From the NCBI GenBank assembly GCA_014380545.1, contig JACMJP010000001.1, positions 1-9,536 on the forward strand: a stretch of DNA of 9,536 bases, in the 5' to 3' direction. Under the pieces are notes generated by a model. The model did no database searches, was not told where the DNA came from, and was given only the letters and a program-made list of their open reading frames with translations. The translations under genes and the position numbers were made by a program. Position 1 is the stretch's first letter; each line of letters starts with the position of its first letter. This document shows, piece by piece, positions 7,699 to 9,536 of this stretch. The stretch comes from Chitinophagales bacterium (GTDB lineage Bacteria > Bacteroidota > Bacteroidia > Chitinophagales > BACL12).

Positions 7699-9252
7699 TT
7701 ATAATGATTCTTTAATAAAAGAAAGGGAACTGATCTCATTTTCAGACAATTTCACTTCAAGAACATAACAACCGGGTTCAAGATCACTCACATCAACCCT
7801 CTGCAGATCATTTACATCAAATATTGATTTGATCTGTTTCCCATCCAAAGAAAAAATAGTTGCTGATTCAATATTTACATCGGATGTTATATCTAAATAG
7901 TTACTTGCGGGATTTGGGAATATTGAAATATTTTTTGGCATTTCATTTTCATTTATCACATCAACAGGCGTTTCATTGGTTGTAATTCTCCCAATCCAGA
8001 AATCATCGTTAGCAGAAAGACCATCTGTATTTCCTATAATCACTAATTTACCATCCGCCTGTATGATCATGTTTCTGCCTTCGATATCGTTGTCACTATC
8101 TGTTCCGGGTACTTCTATCAGAAATTGCCCGGGTACTCCGTTTGTAAAAGCGGGGTCAGGTTCTCCGGTTTCAAGCAACTTGTAAATTGTAGTTCTTAAA
8201 GTAGCATCAGCTTCAGGATGATCAACACCAAGAACATAAAGCTGGTTAGCAGAATTTACATCTAACTTCTTCAGCTCAAGTCCGCCTTCCCCATCCAGAT
8301 ACACATATCCGCTGCTTCCAAAACCAGCGTCAATTTCTCCGCTATCATTAAATTTTATTACCATGTAATCAGTTCCGGGTAATGTTGTAATAAAACCTGC
8401 AGCATAAATGTTTCCATCTGCATCAATCGTCATTTTTTGTGTTGAAGAATTTCCATGCACAATTTCAGGTTCAGGATATAAAAAACCATTTTCGCCAAAA
8501 GACTCATCTATAATACCGTTTGCAAGATAGCAGACAGTAAATGCCTGGTATACATCAAATCCAATGTCTGCATTTCCTCCAACCAAGATTCTTCCGTCTG
8601 GTAATTCAAGCACACATTCAAAAGAAATGGATGCTAATTCGCCACTGATATTTAATGTTTGGTAACCGAAACCCGCATCATAACTACCATCAGCATTAAA
8701 TACCATAATGCCTCCCCCAACATACCAGTCAACATCATTACCAATCAGAATATATCTGCCGGAAGCTCCTTTATAACTTGCTCTCACTATAAGTGAATCT
8801 ATACTATACACTGCATTTATTCCATCAATCCCAAACGCTGTATTCACATTTCCGTCAGCTTGTATTTCTTCTAATATCGGGCTATACACCCCATACTCAG
8901 GGCTAGTTCTTCCTGTTAACATATAACCGTCTTCAGTTTCAAATACATTGATGAATTCATCCTCTTCAGCTTTGTAGTATTCCTGAATTCCATCAGTTCC
9001 GAAATCAATATCATAAGAACCATCAGAATTAAATCTGTGGAGCGTTGCGCCTTCCCAGTTAAATTGATTGAGCATTACTATTTTTCCGGTAGTGCTTTCA
9101 TAAATTACATCTGTTGGTTCTTCAATCATATTAAGACCTTCATAAAGAGTAGCGCCGGTTACAAACCCATTTCCATTAAATGTGGAATCATATTTTTGCC
9201 CAGATACTGATTGGAAGGAAATAGCCAGAAATAGAATAACTAACTGCTTCAT
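7699..9252 (-). CDS. Secreted delta-60 repeat protein with T9SS sorting domain (paralog B)
   Basis: Also 517 residues and built like its downstream neighbour. A signal peptide spans about 1-19 (MKQ, hydrophobic core, SVSGQ). Seven delta-60 repeats follow, with conserved Phe at 25, 84, 140, 195, 252, 311 and 369. After a linker (NETPVDVINENE) comes a T9SS type A sorting domain at about 442-517 (ISIFPNPAS, TIFSLDGK, LEPGCYVLEVKL). By hand, identity to paralog A is 30/37 in the first blade (B residues 42-78) and 45/59 from the seventh blade through the linker (B residues 392-450). It falls to about 23/65 in the sorting domain. The stop lies 69 bp before the start codon of paralog A and no stem-loop plus T-run is visible between them, so read-through is possible. 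It is expected to be exported by Sec and then T9SS; its molecular role is unknown. Confidence 0.9.
   Translation of the reverse strand: MKQLVILFLAISFQSVSGQKYDSTFNGNGFVTGATLYEGLNMIEEPTDVIYESTTGKIVMLNQFNWEGATLHRFNSDGSYDIDFGTDGIQEYYKAEEDEFINVFETEDGYMLTGRTSPEYGVYSPILEEIQADGNVNTAFGIDGINAVYSIDSLIVRASYKGASGRYILIGNDVDWYVGGGIMVFNADGSYDAGFGYQTLNISGELASISFECVLELPDGRILVGGNADIGFDVYQAFTVCYLANGIIDESFGENGFLYPEPEIVHGNSSTQKMTIDADGNIYAAGFITTLPGTDYMVIKFNDSGEIDAGFGSSGYVYLDGEGGLELKKLDVNSANQLYVLGVDHPEADATLRTTIYKLLETGEPDPAFTNGVPGQFLIEVPGTDSDNDIEGRNMIIQADGKLVIIGNTDGLSANDDFWIGRITTNETPVDVINENEMPKNISIFPNPASNYLDITSDVNIESATIFSLDGKQIKSIFDVNDLQRVDVSDLEPGCYVLEVKLSENEISSLSFIKESL
7984..9189 (-). repeat. Seven delta-60 repeats in paralog B
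   Basis: Residues 22-423 consist of seven units beginning DSTF, DIDF, NTAF, DAGF, DESF, DAGF and DPAF. Phe-to-Phe spacing is 55-59, more regular than in paralog A. The seventh unit again ends in a FWIGRI strand instead of F-x-x-DG, so the register of both proteins is identical. Confidence 0.8.
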
Positions 9253-9263
9253 ATCTTTTTATG

Positions 9264-9297
9264 TAAAGATACACAACGGATGGACTTGATAAATACC
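9264..9297 (-). promoter_or_regulatory. Candidate bipartite promoter of paralog B
   Basis: On the minus strand GGTATTT (9291-9297) is followed after 19 bp by TATCTTTA (9264-9271), then 11 nt to the start codon. TATCTTTA is one base away from the Bacteroidota -7 consensus TAnnTTTG. The layout matches that upstream of paralog A almost to the base, although the intervening sequences differ. Confidence 0.42.
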
Positions 9298-9306
9298 GCA
9301 TTTGGG

Positions 9307-9341
9307 GTATGGGGATTGATTCCTAAAAAAAGATCCCACAC
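9307..9341. repeat. Imperfect inverted repeat between T9SS genes
   Basis: On the + strand GTATGGGGAT (9307-9316) can pair with ATCCCACAC (9333-9341) through about nine base pairs, with one G-T pair and one bulged base, around a 16-base loop containing a run of seven A. It lies just after the stop codon (9360) of the upstream T9SS gene. As a terminator it is poor, since in the minus direction the T-run is in the loop and not after the stem. Its role is uncertain. Confidence 0.25.
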
Positions 9342-9359
9342 TTCTGTATGCAAAAAAAT

Positions 9360-9536
9360 TCAATTCATTACCTGAATCTTTTTCGCATAAACAAAGGGGA
9401 CATGCTCATTCATTCCCTCTAATTTCAGGATGTAAATACCTGCTGAAATCTTCCTATCTGCAATAATAAACTGATTAAAATAGCTGTCAAATATAAGCTC
9501 AGTCTCTAAATATTTTTTGCCTGAAATATCAAATAT
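9360..9536 (-). CDS. C-terminal T9SS sorting domain of an exported protein (partial)
   Basis: An open frame enters from the right edge and ends at TGA (9360-9362), giving 58 C-terminal residues with no start codon in view. The sequence IFDISGKKYLETEL, then ISAGIYILKLEG, and the ending KKIQVMN is the second half of a T9SS type A sorting domain. In that family a strand V-x-IFDxxGK is followed by LxxGxYxLxL and a KKIxV-type end. The protein is therefore another secreted or surface protein; its functional domain is outside the window. The stop is 107 bp upstream of the start of paralog B on the same strand. The sorting domain differs from those of both paralogs, so it need not be a third copy. 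Confidence 0.82.
   Translation of the reverse strand: MFDISGKKYLETELIFDSYFNQFIIADRKISAGIYILKLEGMNEHVPFVYAKKIQVMN

Larger units (their letters stand above)
6076..9252 (-). repeat. Tandem gene duplication of two delta-60/T9SS proteins
   Basis: Two adjacent co-directional genes of identical protein length (517 residues) share domain order, repeat register, linker sequence and a similar upstream element. Stretches also match closely at DNA level, for example around 6326-6410 versus 7956-8040. The simplest explanation is tandem duplication followed by uneven divergence. Confidence 0.88.

Overview
The window looks like chromosomal DNA of an AT-rich member of the Bacteroidota. Three genes encode exported proteins ending in a type IX secretion (T9SS, Por) C-terminal sorting domain, a system confined to that phylum. 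The leaders are AT-rich and lack clear Shine-Dalgarno sequences, and some upstream boxes resemble the Bacteroidota -7 element (TAnnTTTG). The sequence does not allow a genus call.

Left half (1-5076, + strand): a three-gene fatty-acid beta-oxidation operon. It holds a bifunctional 3-hydroxyacyl-CoA dehydrogenase/enoyl-CoA hydratase of the FadN type (5' end outside the window), a thiolase (FadA) and a VLCAD-like acyl-CoA dehydrogenase with a C-terminal extension (FadE). Gaps are 26 and 32 bp. Gene order and protein sizes match the Bacillus subtilis fadNAE operon. Together the three enzymes cover the whole spiral: FadE oxidises acyl-CoA, FadN hydrates and oxidises again, FadA cleaves off acetyl-CoA. 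The catalytic residues that can be seen are all present.

Middle (5097-6051): two small membrane proteins transcribed divergently from a 73-bp spacer. One is a 79-residue, three-helix protein resembling the CBU_0592 family (- strand). The other is a 213-residue protein with a DUF3592-like architecture (+ strand). Neither has a known role.

Right half (6076-9536, - strand): a tandem array of secreted proteins. Two neighbouring 517-residue paralogs each carry a signal peptide, seven delta-60 repeats that probably form a seven-bladed beta-propeller, and a T9SS sorting domain. They are clearly a tandem duplication, and they share a similar bipartite element upstream of their start codons. Upstream of them, and cut by the window edge, is the C-terminal tail of a third T9SS cargo protein.

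I see no mobile element, CRISPR array, tRNA, rRNA, riboswitch or defence system. No intergenic stretch exceeds about 110 bp. The most interesting part is the duplicated propeller pair. The fatty-acid operon is ordinary but well preserved.
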